Positions 16,653 through 25,656 of a DNA stretch of 33,462 bases are shown piece after piece. Every line of letters begins with the position of its first letter. Position 1 is the first letter of the stretch. Source of the stretch: Mesorhizobium sp. B4-1-3 (GTDB lineage Bacteria > Pseudomonadota > Alphaproteobacteria > Rhizobiales > Rhizobiaceae); assembly GCF_006439355.1 (NCBI RefSeq), contig NZ_VFTG01000041.1:1-33462 (forward strand). The letters run 5' to 3'. The position numbers and the translations under genes were made by a program. The notes under the pieces are model-generated. The model ran no database searches, had not been told where the DNA came from, and was given only the letters and a program-made list of their open reading frames with translations.

Positions 16653-17102
16653 TTATCTGACCACCAGCACCGGGATCGTCGTCAGCGACACCACTTCCGC
16701 CGTCTGGCTGCCGAGCACCAGGCGGCCGATGCCGCGGCGACCGTGCGAGGCCATGACGATGAGATCGCTGCCTTCCGCGCCGGCGACTTCGAGGATCGCC
16801 TCGGCGGGCGTCCGGTTCTCGATATGGAGCCCCTTGGAGCCGACGCCCTTCGCATCCGCGTCGGCCTTGCACTTGCCGAGCAACTCACGGGCGTATTTGC
16901 GCGCGCTTTCCTCGTAGTTGACCAGCTCGTCGGCGGCGACATAGCCAGCCATGGCGCCGCCCCAGGCGAGCGCCGGGAACGGCTCGGAGACGGTGACGAA
17001 GGCGACGCTGGCGCCGAGCCCCTTGGCCAGCTCCAGCCCATGGGAGACGCCCTTCTGGGCGAGTTCGGAGCCGTCGGTGGCGATCAGGATTTTCTTGTAC
17101 AT
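16653..17102 (-). CDS. Universal stress protein (UspA family)
   Basis: A 149-residue single-domain universal stress protein. It begins MYKKILIATDGSE with the first beta strand and Asp of the nucleotide site and ends with the ATP-binding signature SHGRRGIGRLVLGSQTAEVV (G-2x-G-9x-G-S/T pattern), so it is of the ATP-binding subclass. These cytoplasmic dimers help cells survive starvation and oxidative stress. It is an isolated gene, convergent with the carboxypeptidase gene and divergent from the DUF1003 gene across a long repeat-filled gap. Confidence 0.95.
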   Translation of the reverse strand: MYKKILIATDGSELAQKGVSHGLELAKGLGASVAFVTVSEPFPALAWGGAMAGYVAADELVNYEESARKYARELLGKCKADADAKGVGSKGLHIENRTPAEAILEVAGAEGSDLIVMASHGRRGIGRLVLGSQTAEVVSLTTIPVLVVR

Positions 17103-17275
17103 GGTGGCGATCCCTCATTTTGCGGAGCACTGCGCGGCCCAAGTGGCGGGAGCCTGAACGGTCAGGCCTGAACTCGATATAGTCAGCGTATCGGACCAGC
17201 CACAGGGGCCGGCTTGACGTGGATCAAGGCCAGGCGGCGGAGACGATTGCGCCAAGGAGTGGGACGGTCGCGAGC

Positions 17276-17452
17276 GGCGCTCCCCCTCACCCAGCCTCCG
17301 CTTCGCTCGGCTGACCATTCCGGGGCGATCCACGGGTCTCGCCCGTCCTTCGGAGCCCCGGCGGGGAGAGGAGATTGTCGGCGCCGGCGCTTCCATCTTC
17401 TCCCCGCCGGGGAGAAAATGGCCGCGTAGCGGCCGGATGAGGGGGCTGCGCC
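17276..17452. repeat. Nested inverted repeat in the 487-base gap between usp and the DUF1003 gene
   Basis: The inner arms are a perfect 14-base inverted repeat, CCCCGGCGGGGAGA at 17356-17369 and its complement at 17399-17412. The outer arms are GGCGCTCCCCCTCA at 17276-17289 and TGAGGGGGCTGCGCC at 17438-17452 (imperfect). Nothing in 17103-17589 looks like a gene; the gap holds this element and presumably the promoters of the two divergent flanking genes. Confidence 0.6.
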
Positions 17453-17589
17453 GAACTATGCAATTGCCTTGGCAGCGCGACTCCCTCATCACAAGAACTT
17501 GTTCGGTCACATCACCTTCACACTGACCATGGATATGCCGCGCCGGCTTGGCGTATCGTACCCCAAAGCCTCGAACAGGAGCACCGACC

Positions 17590-18531
17590 ATGGCAGGCGA
17601 CCCGAAGGCATCCGCGCAAATCCAGGCCGACAACGAGAACGACGTCGCCGGCGAGTATCTCGAGGCGGAGACCGTGCCGGAGGATGCGCAGGCAGCCGCC
17701 GACGAGATCCTCGAAGCGCCGGAGGTGCCGGATTCCGAGCCGCACGCCGAACCGCATGTTCCAGGCACGGCCCGGATCAAGCCCAAGAAAAGACCCTCGG
17801 CGATCTCGGGGCGCAAATTCCGCAAGCGCGACCTGGTGCGCATCGACGATCTCAGGCCCAGCCTCGCCGACCGTATCCGCTCCGACCATCCCGACCTGCC
17901 GCGCGGCGCCCGCATCAGCCGCGAGGAGCTCGGCCGCTACCGCATGCGCTACATGGAGGAGCTCTTACAGCAGGAGCACGGTGAATTCTCCGAGCTCGAC
18001 CGCCAGGTGGTGGAATCGATCGCCAGGCAGGACACGATCTCGGAAAACTCGGAAGAGGAGTTCGAGGAGCACCGCTCCTTTGCCGACCGCGTTTCCGACT
18101 CTATGGCCGAGTTCGGCGGCAGCTGGTGGTTCCTGATCTCCTTCGCCACCGTGCTTCTGGTGTGGATCGGCATCAACCTGATCGCCGGCACGACAAGCGC
18201 CTTCGACCCCTACCCGTTCATCCTGCTCAACCTGCTGCTCTCCTGCATAGCCGCCATCCAGGCGCCGGTGATCATGATGAGCCAGAAGCGCCAGGAAGCC
18301 AAAGACCGGCTGCGCTCGTTCAACGACTACCGGGTGAACCTGAAGGCCGAGCTGGAGGTGCGCCACCTGCACGAAAAGCTCGACTATCTGATCTCGCGCC
18401 AATGGCAGCGGCTGGCCGAAATGCAGCAGATGCAGCTGGATGCGATGCACGAACTGGCAAGCGCCAAGAAGGCGAAACGCGCGACAAGGGCGGTGAGAAG
18501 GAAGACGGCGAAGGCGGGGGTGGAGGGGTGA
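17590..18531 (+). CDS. DUF1003 membrane protein
   Basis: A 313-residue protein whose C-terminal half is a DUF1003 domain. Two membrane helices at about residues 177-198 and 208-230 are joined by the family loop (GTTSAFDPYPFILLN), then comes a charged helical region after QAPVIMMSQKRQ that probably forms a coiled coil, and a Lys/Arg-rich end. Residues 1-60 are acidic and disordered-looking; residues 70-150 are a soluble segment rich in Arg and Asp. The ATG at 17590 is chosen for AGGAG 9 bases upstream over a TTG at 17548. DUF1003 proteins have no firm function. The termini are probably cytoplasmic. Confidence 0.88.
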   Translation: MAGDPKASAQIQADNENDVAGEYLEAETVPEDAQAAADEILEAPEVPDSEPHAEPHVPGTARIKPKKRPSAISGRKFRKRDLVRIDDLRPSLADRIRSDHPDLPRGARISREELGRYRMRYMEELLQQEHGEFSELDRQVVESIARQDTISENSEEEFEEHRSFADRVSDSMAEFGGSWWFLISFATVLLVWIGINLIAGTTSAFDPYPFILLNLLLSCIAAIQAPVIMMSQKRQEAKDRLRSFNDYRVNLKAELEVRHLHEKLDYLISRQWQRLAEMQQMQLDAMHELASAKKAKRATRAVRRKTAKAGVEG

Positions 18532-18545
18532 GCGGGAGTTCCTCG

Positions 18546-18583
18546 CCCCACGCAGTGGGGAGAGGTGGCCCGGCGAAGCCGGG
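18546..18583. repeat. Paired hairpins after the DUF1003 gene
   Basis: CCCCA-CGCAG-TGGGG (18546-18560) and CCCGGC-GAA-GCCGGG (18569-18583) form two adjacent stem-loops starting 14 bases after the stop. They could terminate the DUF1003 transcript, although no T-run follows. They resemble the other GC-rich palindromes of the window. Confidence 0.45.
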
Positions 18584-18667
18584 ACGGAGAGGGGAGAGCG
18601 CCCTATCCGATAGCTTGTCGGTCAGCTAATCACCCCGTCAGCCCACCACCCAATCGCCAATTGCCCG

Positions 18668-18696
18668 TTGAAGCCCGCGGCGGCTTCCGCTAAGAA
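18668..18696 (+). promoter_or_regulatory. Candidate promoter of the truncated tRNA-Arg
   Basis: TTGAAG at 18668-18673 and TAAGAA at 18691-18696 are separated by 17 bases, with the tRNA fragment starting 44 bases after the -10. This supports the view that the fragment was once an expressed host gene. Confidence 0.4.
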
Positions 18697-18740
18697 GCCG
18701 TGGCTGGCCGGCTCACCGGCTGGTTCGTTTCCTCCGGGAA

Positions 18741-18783
<43 letters not shown>

Positions 18784-19033
18784 AGGCTAAGTCAAGTACG
18801 TCGTGGGTGACGGTGGGAAAAATCGAGGAAAACCAAGCAATTGGAGGAACTCGAAGGAAGCAGAAGAATCGCTTCCGTGGTCACGGAAGCACCGCGGAAG
18901 CAAATCAGAGGGAGTGTGTGGAGTACGAACGGCGACAATCGGTGGCGGCCTGTGGCTCACCCCGTTTGCATCCGTTTGATTGTTGGATTCGTGATTGACC
19001 CTGATCGGTCGCGGACACTATCTGAATACCGAT
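18784..19033. other. Gene-free segment between the broken and the complete tRNA-Arg
   Basis: About 250 bases with no supportable gene. The segment holds a near-perfect hairpin, GCTTCCGTG-GT-CACGGAAGC at 18871-18890, with a third partial copy (GCGGAAGC) just after it. It ends in a promoter-like pair for the downstream tRNA: TTGACC at 18995-19000 and TATCTG at 19019-19024, spacer 18. The segment looks less GC-rich than the flanking coding DNA and may be the end of an inserted element. Confidence 0.5.
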
Positions 19034-19110
19034 GCACCCGTAGCTCAGCTGGATAGAGTGTCGGCCTCCGAAGCCGAAGGTCACAGGTTCGAATCCTGTC
19101 GGGTGCGCCA
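19034..19110 (+). tRNA. tRNA-Arg (anticodon CCG)
   Basis: A complete 77-base cloverleaf: acceptor GCACCCG/CGGGTGC, D-arm with AGCTGGATA, anticodon stem TCGGC/GCCGA around loop CTCCGAA (anticodon CCG, reads CGG), T-arm ACAGG-TTCGAAT-CCTGT, discriminator G and encoded CCA. Its anticodon stem differs from that of the truncated copy 250 bases upstream, so the two are diverged paralogues rather than a recent duplication. A promoter-like sequence ends about 10 bases before it. The 275 bases after it, up to 19385, show no recognisable gene. Confidence 0.96.
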
Positions 19111-19385
19111 ACCCACAAAGGTTGTTTGGCGGGTTAGAGCGTTGCGGCTCGCGCCCTTTCTTCCCTTGGCCTCGAGCCTGGCGCTACTCTTGGCCATACG
19201 CCTCAGGTTGGTCCGCTTCGAACGCAGGCCATCCTCAAAGTGGCCGGCTGCCAAAGCGAGGAACGCTGCCGCCGAGTCGCCCCCAAGTCTTCTCCTAACG
19301 GCCAGGCGGTTACGGCAACGCGTGGGCGATGCGGTTCGTCAGGATTGAAGAAGTTGAGCTCGTGAGGTCGCCGGCCCTGCCGAGG

Positions 19386-20936
19386 TTACGTGCGGGTGGC
19401 TATCGCCAAGTCGGAAAGATCCAGCTCTTCTTCGAGCCGATGAAAGGCCTCGTCCCCAATTCGACCGTCTCTGCGCATGTTGAACAAGCACTTTCGTCGG
19501 GCGGCAACGACCCTCGAACGGAGAGCCTCAGCTGGAAACGTCGGCCGCCCATCGCCAGCGCGAGCGACCGCCGCGGTTCGGCGCTCGGCCTCCAGGTCCT
19601 TGCGCAAGGCGTCGGCCGCTTCGCCCGACTCGCCTGCCAACGCCGCGAGCGCGGCATCGGCGCTCACCACTCGCGCCTGCCGCACCTCCTGATCAACCGG
19701 CGACTCGTCGTCAACGTCGAGCTTCAGCACGAGCGGTCGAAGCGTGAGGCCCTGGATCAGCAACGTGCCGAGCGTAACGGAGAACGCCGCGAACAGCAGC
19801 ATTCCGCGTTCCGGAAACGACTGCGGCAATGCGAGCGCGGTTGCGACGGTGACGATGCCTCGCGTGCCAGCCCAGCCGACGATCAGACCGGTGCGCCAGT
19901 CCGGAAGCGGGCCTTCCGCCGGCGCGGAGGCACCTTGCCGTTTGACCCGCCAACGGGTCCATAGCGCCGCACCCACGCTCCATAGAAGCCGGACTGATAT
20001 GACGGTGCCGAGCACGGCCGCGCCAATGACGAACCAGCGACCTAACTCTCCGGGAGCCGCCGACTCGATGACCGGCCCGAGTTCGAGTCCGATCAGCAGG
20101 AAGGCTAACACGTTGAGGACAACGACCGCCGTGTCCCAGACCGCATAGGATGGCAGCCGCAGCCGGGCCGGCTGGTAGCTCGATCGGGAGCGGGCCAGCG
20201 TGATTGCGTAGGTGACAATCGTCAGGATCGGGGACAGCCCGGTATGCTCCGCCAGAACCCAAATACCGAACGTCGTGACGAACTGGAGGATGATCGAGGA
20301 GGGAGCGTCATCGATGAGGCGCACGATCCTGCCAATGATCCAGGCGAGTGCCGGACCGACGATCACGCTGCCGATGATCGACAGCAGGAATGCCGGCGCG
20401 ATCGCCTCCGCGCCTATGCTGCCGCCGGCGAGCACCGCCGCGATGGCGAGCCTGTAGATCAAGAGCGCGGACGCGTCGTTGAGTAAGGCCTCGCCTTCGA
20501 GGATCACCGCGACCCGGTGCGGCACGTCGACGTCGCGCAGCACGGTGGTCGCCGCCACTGCGTCGGGCGGCGCGACGATGGCGCCGATCGCGATCGCCGC
20601 CGCCCAAGGGATGTCCGGCACGAGGAGGCGGACAACGGTTGCGACCGAAATCGTGGTCACCCCAACGGCGAAGAGCGCGAGGCTCGTCACTGCGCGCCAA
20701 TTGCGTTTCAAATCCCGCAGGGAGGTGTCGTAGGCGGCATCCAGCAAGGCCGGCGCGACGAACAAGGCCAGCACGAGTTCGGGATCCATGTGCGGCGCGA
20801 CGCGGACGGGCGCGATTGCCACGGTTGCCCCTGCAAGCGCAAGGAGGACCGGATATGGCACATGGATACGTCGCGCGATCCCGAGCAACAGCACGGCGCC
20901 GGCGAGCATAATCAGAATGGTTTCGAACACTGTCAT
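19386..20936 (-). CDS. Na+/H+ antiporter, CPA1 family
   Basis: A 516-residue cation/proton antiporter with about 12 hydrophobic helices up to residue 410 and a soluble C-terminal tail of about 100 residues. Family motifs are GAIVAPPDAVAATTVLR (Pro124-Asp125) and EGEALLNDASALLIYR, whose Asn153-Asp154 pair is the transport site of the electroneutral CPA1 group. WAGTRGIVTVATALALP is the conserved helix near residue 360. It exports Na+ or Li+ (or K+) in exchange for protons across the inner membrane. It is the first gene after the tRNA-Arg, on the opposite strand, and follows paoC by 558 bases, so it is probably transcribed alone. Confidence 0.95.
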   Translation of the reverse strand: MTVFETILIMLAGAVLLLGIARRIHVPYPVLLALAGATVAIAPVRVAPHMDPELVLALFVAPALLDAAYDTSLRDLKRNWRAVTSLALFAVGVTTISVATVVRLLVPDIPWAAAIAIGAIVAPPDAVAATTVLRDVDVPHRVAVILEGEALLNDASALLIYRLAIAAVLAGGSIGAEAIAPAFLLSIIGSVIVGPALAWIIGRIVRLIDDAPSSIILQFVTTFGIWVLAEHTGLSPILTIVTYAITLARSRSSYQPARLRLPSYAVWDTAVVVLNVLAFLLIGLELGPVIESAAPGELGRWFVIGAAVLGTVISVRLLWSVGAALWTRWRVKRQGASAPAEGPLPDWRTGLIVGWAGTRGIVTVATALALPQSFPERGMLLFAAFSVTLGTLLIQGLTLRPLVLKLDVDDESPVDQEVRQARVVSADAALAALAGESGEAADALRKDLEAERRTAAVARAGDGRPTFPAEALRSRVVAARRKCLFNMRRDGRIGDEAFHRLEEELDLSDLAIATRT

Positions 20937-21494
20937 GCGCTTCGCTCCCGCCGGAACTGCTTATAGCTGTTGTATTTCGGCGAAACCGCGCGGCAGGTGC
21001 AATGATTCTATTCCGCCCATTGCGGGTCCGGATTGCATCCGCCATTACTGCCGAAAAGCAAAAGTTCGCTGCTAAGAACGACTGCGCCAGGCGAACTGGA
21101 TTTCTTGCGCTACCGGCGCGGTGAATTGCTCCGGGCGGTCATAATCCGCCAGGACCGACTAAGCGCGGGGACAGCGATCAGGCGACCAAGACCGGTGCGA
21201 ACCGGTCGGTCGCAATCGGCGATGATCCGCCTCGCCGTCCCGGCTGGCATAAGCGTCGGTGGAGAATAAGCGCGCCGCGTGCGCCACGATTGAGAGCCGT
21301 TGCAAGGCCGAGCCGCAGCGAGCTGTCCTTGCCGGCCGTAGGATCGGGGTTGCAGGCGGAGCACCTCCGCGGGCGTCGCTGCAGGCGCGCTGATTGCATC
21401 GGCTACCGCCCGAGCCTCGCTCGCCCGATTCGGTCGAGAGGTGGTGACCGCGCGGTTGGCGAGCATTCGAGCGGTTTCCTTCGTCGATCCGACC
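20937..21494. other. 558-base gap between paoC and the antiporter gene
   Basis: I see no supportable gene here. The stretch is GC-rich and has several short open frames on both strands, none with a ribosome site, recognisable domain or plausible start. It should contain the promoter of the antiporter (leftward) and the 3' untranslated end of the pao transcript. A decayed gene cannot be excluded. Confidence 0.5.
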
Positions 21495-23753
21495 TCAGGC
21501 CGCGATCAGCAGGTCCTCGATATGCACCGGCAAGTCGCGAACCCGCACGCCGGTTGCGTGATACACGGCGTTGGTGATGGCCGCCGCGATACCCGCGAGC
21601 CCGATCTCGCCGATGCCGCGCGCCCCCATCTCGTTGAGGTGGGTGTCGGGATAGTCGAGGAAGATCACATCCATTGGCGGCGTGTCGGCATGCGTCGCCA
21701 TGATGTAGTCGGCGAGGTTGCTGTTGACCGGCATGCCGTTGCGCGCGTCGTAATTAGTCTCCTCGAACAGGGCCATGCCGATCCCCATCGTCACCGCGCC
21801 TTCGATCTGGTTGCGCCCCATCAGTGGATTAATGATGCGGCCGGCGTCGATGACGGTGACGGCGCGGTTGACGCGAAGACGGGCGATCTCCGGCTGCCAC
21901 GCCACCTCGACGAAATGCGCGCCGAAGGAGTGCGTTGAGTAGGCGGGGTGCTCTTCGTCGCGAGTGCCCGCTGATTTTCCATGGCCTTCGACATGGCCCA
22001 GCCGTGCCGCGGCCAGTACATCTTCAAACGACCGGCCCTCATTGGGCTGCTGCCCTTTGCGGTGCACACGGCCCTGATGAAAATCAAGCTGCGCAACGCT
22101 GGCCTTGTCAAAGTGACTGTCGCCTTCGGCAGCCGCGGCGAGCAGCCGGCCGATCGCCTCGCGCGCGGCCTGCGCCACCGCCGGCACCAGCGAAGCCGTC
22201 GCCATCGAGCCGCCGGAAAACGGGCCGGGCGGAAGAGTGGTATCGCCGATCACCACTTTCACCCTGTCCACGGTCACGCCGGTCAACTGCGACACCATCT
22301 GCGCCAGGACCGTGTAAGTGCCCGTGCCGATGTCCTGGGTTGCGCTGGCCACTCGGACGCTGCCGTCGGCGTTGAACATGACGCTGGCTTGGGCAGGTAT
22401 GCGTGCGGCCATCCAGGTGCATGCCGCCACACCCCAGCCGAGGATCACGTCGCCATCGCGCATCGACCCGATTTCCGGCTTGCGCCGCGACCAGCCGAAT
22501 TTCTCGGCCCCGGTGGTCAGGCATTCCTTGAGATGGCGCGATGAAAAGGGAATGTTCTTGCTCTCGTCGATCGCTGGCTCGTTTTTGAGACGCAGCTCGA
22601 CGGGATCCATCTTCAGCGCGACGGCCAGTTCGTCCATCGCCGATTCCAGCGCGTACATGCCGGGCACCGCGCCTGGCCCACGCATGGTCGTAGCCACGCC
22701 AGTGTCCCGTCCGGCAAAGGCCGAGGTGATGCGCAGGTTGGGCGTCGAGTACATGAAGCTCGATGACTCGCCGCAATTCTCCCTGTACTCGGTCAGCCGC
22801 GCGCGGGAGTAGATAAAGTCGTGTCGCAGCGAGACCAGCTTCCCGTCGCTGGTCGCGCCCAAACGAATGCGTTGTTGCGTGTGCGGCCGGTGACCGACAC
22901 ACTCGAATGTCTCCTCGCGTGTCAGCACCAGCTTGACTGGCTGACGCAGGTCGCGTGCAGCTGCGGCGGCCAGCAGCGAATGCGGCCAAACCGATCCCTT
23001 GCCACCGAACCCGGTGCCGAGAAATTCGGTAACAATGCGCACATCTTCGGTCGGTACGCCGAGCATTTGCGCGATCAGTTGGCGGGAATTCATCACCGCC
23101 TGCGTGGTTTCGTAAAGGGTGAAACGGACGCCATCGAAGGTCGCAACACTGGCGTGCAGCTCGATCGAGCTGTGCGTTTCGAACGGGGTATTGTAGGTGT
23201 GGTCAACCTGCACGGAAGCGGACGCGAACGCAGCGTCCGGATCGCCGCGCTCGCTGTCAGGTTGTCGGGGTTCATTGGCCGGAAGTTTTCCAGATGCGTC
23301 GCCCATTGCCGGCGCTAGCGATGTGGACACATTCGGATTGGTAACGGCGCTGTAGCTGGCCTTGACCTTGCGCGCGGCCGCGGTGGCATGCTCGAACGTA
23401 TCGGCGACCACAAGGGCGATATATTGACCGTAATAATGGACCGCGTCGTCATCGAGCGGCGGCCGACGCTCATTGATGAGTGCCTTGCTCGACGTGGGCA
23501 CGCGATAGAACTTGCCGATATTGTGGCGGGTATAGACCTTGCGGACGCCCGGCATCGCTTCGGCCGCCCTGGTGTCGATCGCCGCGATCGTGCCGCTGGC
23601 GATAGTGGCTCCGACCGGCACCGCATAGAGCATGCCCGGAAAATGGAAATCCGAGGTATAGCGCGCAGCGCCGCTGACCTTGAGCGGCCCGTCCACCCGG
23701 ACAGTCGCGCGGCCGACGGCGGCGTGCGGTGCGGTGGCGGCGTCAGATGGCAT
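21495..23753 (-). CDS. paoC: Aldehyde oxidoreductase molybdenum-binding subunit (PaoC-like)
   Basis: The 752-residue large subunit of a xanthine-dehydrogenase-family enzyme, binding the molybdopterin-cytosine-dinucleotide cofactor. It has the N-terminal aldehyde oxidase a/b hammerhead domain (GRATVRVDGPLKVSGAARYT) and the large molybdenum domain with FLGTGFGGKG, MRGPGAVPGMYALESAMDELA and, near the end, GARGIGEIGLAGI, whose Glu (about 716) is the catalytic base. In E. coli PaoABC oxidises aromatic aldehydes in the periplasm. The gene follows paoB by 12 bases in an operon of three. The PaoD-type maturation factor normally needed is not in this window. Confidence 0.94.
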   Translation of the reverse strand: MPSDAATAPHAAVGRATVRVDGPLKVSGAARYTSDFHFPGMLYAVPVGATIASGTIAAIDTRAAEAMPGVRKVYTRHNIGKFYRVPTSSKALINERRPPLDDDAVHYYGQYIALVVADTFEHATAAARKVKASYSAVTNPNVSTSLAPAMGDASGKLPANEPRQPDSERGDPDAAFASASVQVDHTYNTPFETHSSIELHASVATFDGVRFTLYETTQAVMNSRQLIAQMLGVPTEDVRIVTEFLGTGFGGKGSVWPHSLLAAAAARDLRQPVKLVLTREETFECVGHRPHTQQRIRLGATSDGKLVSLRHDFIYSRARLTEYRENCGESSSFMYSTPNLRITSAFAGRDTGVATTMRGPGAVPGMYALESAMDELAVALKMDPVELRLKNEPAIDESKNIPFSSRHLKECLTTGAEKFGWSRRKPEIGSMRDGDVILGWGVAACTWMAARIPAQASVMFNADGSVRVASATQDIGTGTYTVLAQMVSQLTGVTVDRVKVVIGDTTLPPGPFSGGSMATASLVPAVAQAAREAIGRLLAAAAEGDSHFDKASVAQLDFHQGRVHRKGQQPNEGRSFEDVLAAARLGHVEGHGKSAGTRDEEHPAYSTHSFGAHFVEVAWQPEIARLRVNRAVTVIDAGRIINPLMGRNQIEGAVTMGIGMALFEETNYDARNGMPVNSNLADYIMATHADTPPMDVIFLDYPDTHLNEMGARGIGEIGLAGIAAAITNAVYHATGVRVRDLPVHIEDLLIAA

Positions 23754-23765
23754 GTCCGTCCTCCC

Positions 23766-24764
23766 TCAGGCTGTGGCCGTGGCGAGCGCGCTGGTCAGGC
23801 AGCGCTTGGCAAGCTCGATCTTGAAGCCGTTCTGGCTGTAGGGCTTGGCGCCGCGCACCGCGGCCTCGGAGGCGGCCGCGAAGGTAGCGCGTGTCGCGGG
23901 TTTGCTGAGCAGTGCCGCTTCGGCCTCTGGTGAGCGCCACGGCCGTGTGCCAACGCCGCCGAGCGCCACGCGCGCATGGCGGATCGCGCCGCCCTCGCTT
24001 GCCAGCACCACCGCGGCCGAAGCCAGCGCGAACTCGTAAGACGCGCGGTCCCGCAGCTTTAGGTAATGCGAGCGCGCGCCGGGGTGCGGCGGCGGGAGCA
24101 GCACATGGGTGATGAGGTCGCCCGGCTGCATCACCGTTTCCCGGTTCGGCGTGTCGCCCGGCAGCAGGAAGAACTCGCCGATCGGCACTCTGCGCTCGCC
24201 CTGCACGCCTTGGATGACGATGGTGGCTTCGAGCGCCGTCAGCGCCACGTTCATATCGGAGGGGTTGCTGGCGATGCATTGCTCGCTGGTGCCGAGCACC
24301 GCGAGGTTGCGATTAAAGCCCTCGATCGCCGAGCAGCCGCTGCCGGGCTCGCGCTTGTTGCACGGCGTGTCCGTATTGCGGAAATAGATGCAGCGCGTGC
24401 GTTGCAGGAGGTTGCCGCCGGTCGTCGCCATGTTGCGCAACTGCCCCGACGCGCCCGACAACAACGCTTCCGACAGCACCGGATAGTCGCGCTGGACATC
24501 CGCGCTGTGGGCAAGATCCGAATTGCGCACCAGCGCGCCGATCTTCAGGCCGCCATCGGGCGCGCGCTCGACCTTCGCCAGCGGCAGGCGGTTGATATCG
24601 ACCACGCGCTTGGGCGTTTCGACGTCGAGCTTCATTAGGTCGATCAGCGTCGTGCCCCCGGCGACGAAGCGCACTTCGGCCCCCTGTTGCGCGGTAGAGG
24701 CGGCAGCGCCCGCCATGATGGCCTCGGCAGGATCGGCGGCGCGGGAGAAGGTGAAGGTTTCCAT
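23766..24764 (-). CDS. paoB: Aldehyde oxidoreductase FAD-binding subunit (PaoB-like)
   Basis: The 332-residue medium subunit, carrying FAD in a PCMH-type domain (FVAGGTTLIDLMK near residue 33, MATTGGNLLQRTRC near 112-125). Cys125, Cys135, Cys144 and Cys163 sit in an insertion (CIYFRNTDTPC, GSGC, EQC) that matches the extra [4Fe-4S] cluster of E. coli PaoB and is absent from ordinary xanthine dehydrogenases. This is the best evidence that the enzyme is of the PaoABC type. The CO-dehydrogenase flavoprotein C-terminal domain follows. It is separated by 12 bases from each partner gene. Confidence 0.94.
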   Translation of the reverse strand: METFTFSRAADPAEAIMAGAAASTAQQGAEVRFVAGGTTLIDLMKLDVETPKRVVDINRLPLAKVERAPDGGLKIGALVRNSDLAHSADVQRDYPVLSEALLSGASGQLRNMATTGGNLLQRTRCIYFRNTDTPCNKREPGSGCSAIEGFNRNLAVLGTSEQCIASNPSDMNVALTALEATIVIQGVQGERRVPIGEFFLLPGDTPNRETVMQPGDLITHVLLPPPHPGARSHYLKLRDRASYEFALASAAVVLASEGGAIRHARVALGGVGTRPWRSPEAEAALLSKPATRATFAAASEAAVRGAKPYSQNGFKIELAKRCLTSALATATA

Positions 24765-24776
24765 GGCGCCGCTCTT

Positions 24777-25370
24777 TCACGCTTTTCTCGCCTGACGGAT
24801 CGCCGCCAGGATGTTCTTGTAGGCGCCGCAGCGACAGATGTTGCCGCTCATCGCTTCCTTGATCTCAGCGTCGCTCTCGCCCCACTGTTCCTTCAGCATC
24901 GCCGTGGCGGACATGATCTGGCCCGAGGTGCAATAGCCGCACTGATAACCGTCATGCTCCAGAAACGCCCGCTGCATCGGATGGAGATGATCGGGATCGC
25001 CAAGGCCCTCGATCGTAGTGATCTCTGCCCCTTCGGCCATTGCCGCCAATGTCAGGCACGAATTGACCCGCCGCCCGTCGATATGCACCGTGCAGGCGCC
25101 GCACTGGCCATGATCGCACCCCTTTTTGGTGCCGGTCAGGTGGAGATGCTCGCGCAACGTATCGAGCAGCGTGGTGCGCGGATCGAGCGACAGGCGGTGC
25201 TCGGCGCCGTTCACCCGAAGCGAAATGTCCATCATGCCCGATCCCGTCTTCGCCGGCTCCGCTGCGGAGGCTACCTCTGACGAAAACGAACCGCCAACCA
25301 ACGCGCCCGTTCCCACAGCGGCGACCGTCAGCATGTCTCTTCGGGTGAGTTCATTGCTGGCCATTGGCAT
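24777..25370 (-). CDS. paoA: Aldehyde oxidoreductase 2Fe-2S subunit with Tat signal (PaoA-like)
   Basis: The 197-residue small subunit with two [2Fe-2S] clusters: the plant-ferredoxin-type site Cys85, Cys90, Cys93, Cys105 (KKGCDHGQCGAC) and the alpha-helical site Cys144, Cys147, Cys179, Cys181 (QCGYC...ICRCG). The N-terminus LTRRDMLTVAAVGTGALVGG is a twin-arginine signal, so the folded heterotrimer is carried to the periplasm on this subunit. The start at 25370 is chosen for AGGAG just upstream; a frame extending to 25412 would push the twin arginines deeper. First gene of paoABC. Confidence 0.95.
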   Translation of the reverse strand: MPMASNELTRRDMLTVAAVGTGALVGGSFSSEVASAAEPAKTGSGMMDISLRVNGAEHRLSLDPRTTLLDTLREHLHLTGTKKGCDHGQCGACTVHIDGRRVNSCLTLAAMAEGAEITTIEGLGDPDHLHPMQRAFLEHDGYQCGYCTSGQIMSATAMLKEQWGESDAEIKEAMSGNICRCGAYKNILAAIRQARKA

Positions 25371-25473
25371 CGCTCTCCTGTCGCTCCCAAGCGGGACCCG
25401 AACGGCGGACATCCCGCACGACTTTTACGCCGAGACCATCGCGATTGCTTCGCAACCATCCAGAGCGGCAGCC

Positions 25474-25502
25474 ACTATAAGCCACGAAGCTCTGTCCAAT
25501 TA
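25474..25502 (-). promoter_or_regulatory. Weak candidate promoter for paoABC
   Basis: On the minus strand TAATTG (25497-25502) and TATAGT (25474-25479) are 17 bases apart, about 100 bases upstream of the paoA start. The -10 is good and the -35 poor, so an activator may be needed. The remainder of 25371-25656 holds nothing else I can name. Confidence 0.3.
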
Positions 25503-25656
25503 CCCGCCGTTCGCTTCATGAGGTCATGAGTCAAATTCAGTAGTGTTATCCGACTGCAGCTACGATAAAGCGAGTTCTGGCCGTTCAGCCCGGGGTTCGC
25601 CATAGGAATGCGTATCACCAGCGCATAGTGGACGCGTCCAGTTCCCTGTTCTTGGC

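Noticed and set aside
18905..19111. Minus-strand peptide starting MAHPTGFEPVTFGFGG
   Set aside because: This is the familiar spurious translation of the antisense strand of a tRNA gene.
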